Part shown: positions 63,625 to 64,000 of the stretch, piece by piece | How positions within the stretch are numbered: position 1 is the stretch's first letter | How the letters are laid out: each line of letters begins with the position of its first letter | Assembly (NCBI GenBank): GCA_030431525.1 | Contig: JAUIJC010000020.1 | Coordinates: forward strand, 31,080-95,079 | DNA length: 64,000 bases | Direction of reading: 5' to 3' | Source: Bacteroidia bacterium | GTDB lineage: Bacteria; Bacteroidota; Bacteroidia; Cytophagales; JAAEPT01 | Translations under genes and position numbers: made by a program | Notes under the pieces: generated by a model | What the model saw: the letters and a program-made list of their open reading frames with translations, nothing else | Database searches by the model: none | Told to the model about the DNA's origin: nothing

Positions 63625-63710
63625 TCGGTACACTACTCTTAAACTCAAACAAACCTTTTACGACTACAATCATATTCCCCCTACAATAGTCCCTTTCCAT
63701 TTTCACCATA

Positions 63711-63739
63711 AAAAAAGGAGCCCATGTGGCTCCTTTTTT
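63711..63739. terminator. Terminator between thiF and the right-edge gene
   Basis: AAAAAAGGAGCC pairs with GGCTCCTTTTTT over a 5-nt loop; T-runs on both strands serve the convergent genes. Confidence 0.9.
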
Positions 63740-63757
63740 TATGACTATGGTCAGTAA

Positions 63758-64000
63758 TCAATTCTCATAGTATCCGCCTTCAAGGTCAACCTCCTTGGCT
63801 TTTTCCTTTTCGGATTCCTTGGCTGGCTTCTGCCACACATCGCCCTCCCCTTTCTTGATATAAGTGGCGGAGTATAAATGCATCTTTAGGATATCCTTTG
63901 GTAAGTACTTCACCGCAACATTTTCTGGATGCTGGATTTTCGATTTTAACCTTTCAATGTCCTCGGCCTTGAAAACAGGTCCATAATATTCGAAGCCAGT
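63758..64000 (-). CDS. Partial hypothetical protein (5' end beyond window)
   Basis: The frame reads through from the right edge to a stop at 63758-63760, giving the last 80 residues. They include a helical, basic segment (VFKAEDIERLKSKIQHPENV) and a charged end (AKESEKEKAKEVDLEGGYYEN). A terminator 19 bp downstream supports a real gene. I do not recognise the family. Confidence 0.65.
   Translation of the reverse strand, partial: TGFEYYGPVFKAEDIERLKSKIQHPENVAVKYLPKDILKMHLYSATYIKKGEGDVWQKPAKESEKEKAKEVDLEGGYYEN

Overview
This window is a piece of a Bacteroidota chromosome. The lineage call rests on family content typical of that phylum: a GSCFA-domain protein, LVIVD-repeat lipoproteins, a periplasmic-propeller (Reg_prop/Y_Y_Y) LytS-type sensor kinase with a LytTR regulator, an N-formylglutamate amidohydrolase/QEGLA protein paired with an ATP-grasp ligase, and promoters of the TTTG-N19-TAnnTTTG type (clearest in front of the tRNA-Gln pair). 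Base composition looks mid-40s % GC by eye; I did not count it. Genus cannot be named from the sequence. Housekeeping genes (gyrA, mnmA, fmt, folA, rpe, dapD, acpS, thi) make this ordinary chromosome, apart from one accessory-looking stretch at about 29.5-33.3 kb.

Layout. 0-10.6 kb: a large SNF2 helicase cut by the left edge, a cyclase-family hydrolase, a hypothetical membrane protein, a class A penicillin-binding protein, a small membrane protein, an AlkD-type DNA glycosylase and a GSCFA protein. 10.6-15 kb: sensor kinase, small secreted protein and LytTR response regulator. 15-19.8 kb: an ATPase with upstream direct repeats, an autoregulating HTH protein, an ArsR regulator, dapD, acpS and a formyltransferase-like protein. 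19.9-24.7 kb: a three-gene outer-membrane/lipoprotein operon containing what looks like a split LVIVD gene, a LysE exporter, a methyltransferase and small proteins. 24.8-29.5 kb: lytic transglycosylase, SRPBCC protein, mnmA, glycosyltransferase and universal stress protein.

29.5-33.3 kb: two identical tRNA-Gln(UUG) genes, kptA (RNA 2'-phosphotransferase), then a plasmid-type parA-parB pair. Two long palindromes lie upstream of parA, and two sites with the same 13-bp core lie inside parB. The stretch ends in a 0.5-kb non-coding region bounded by a 19-bp inverted repeat whose right copy closely resembles a Xer/dif site. 33.3-43.6 kb: secreted proteins, a DJ-1/PfpI protein, gyrA, an autoregulated HTH gene, a charged lipoprotein, a voltage-gated K+ channel with a zinc ribbon, a PfkB kinase, rpe, purU and another HTH gene whose operator runs into its start codon.

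43.6-48.9 kb: a manganese/iron/zinc uptake operon, namely a DtxR/MntR repressor behind a DtxR-like operator, binding protein, ATPase and two permeases (the first fused to a DtxR-like cytoplasmic domain), followed by a thioredoxin-like protein. 48.9-55.4 kb: fatty-acid hydroxylase, NamZ-like lipoprotein, fmt, folA, and the FGase-QEGLA protein with its ATP-grasp partner. 55.5-63.5 kb: a thiamine biosynthesis locus behind a TPP riboswitch (thiS, thiC, thiD, thiE, an inserted NYN ribonuclease-like/cold-shock gene, thiG, thiH, and a ThiF-rhodanese fusion), giving a nearly complete thiazole plus pyrimidine pathway. A partial gene runs off the right edge.

The strongest candidates for something undescribed are the par region with its repeated sites and dif-like end, the NYN-cold-shock gene inside the thiamine locus, and the split LVIVD lipoprotein pair.
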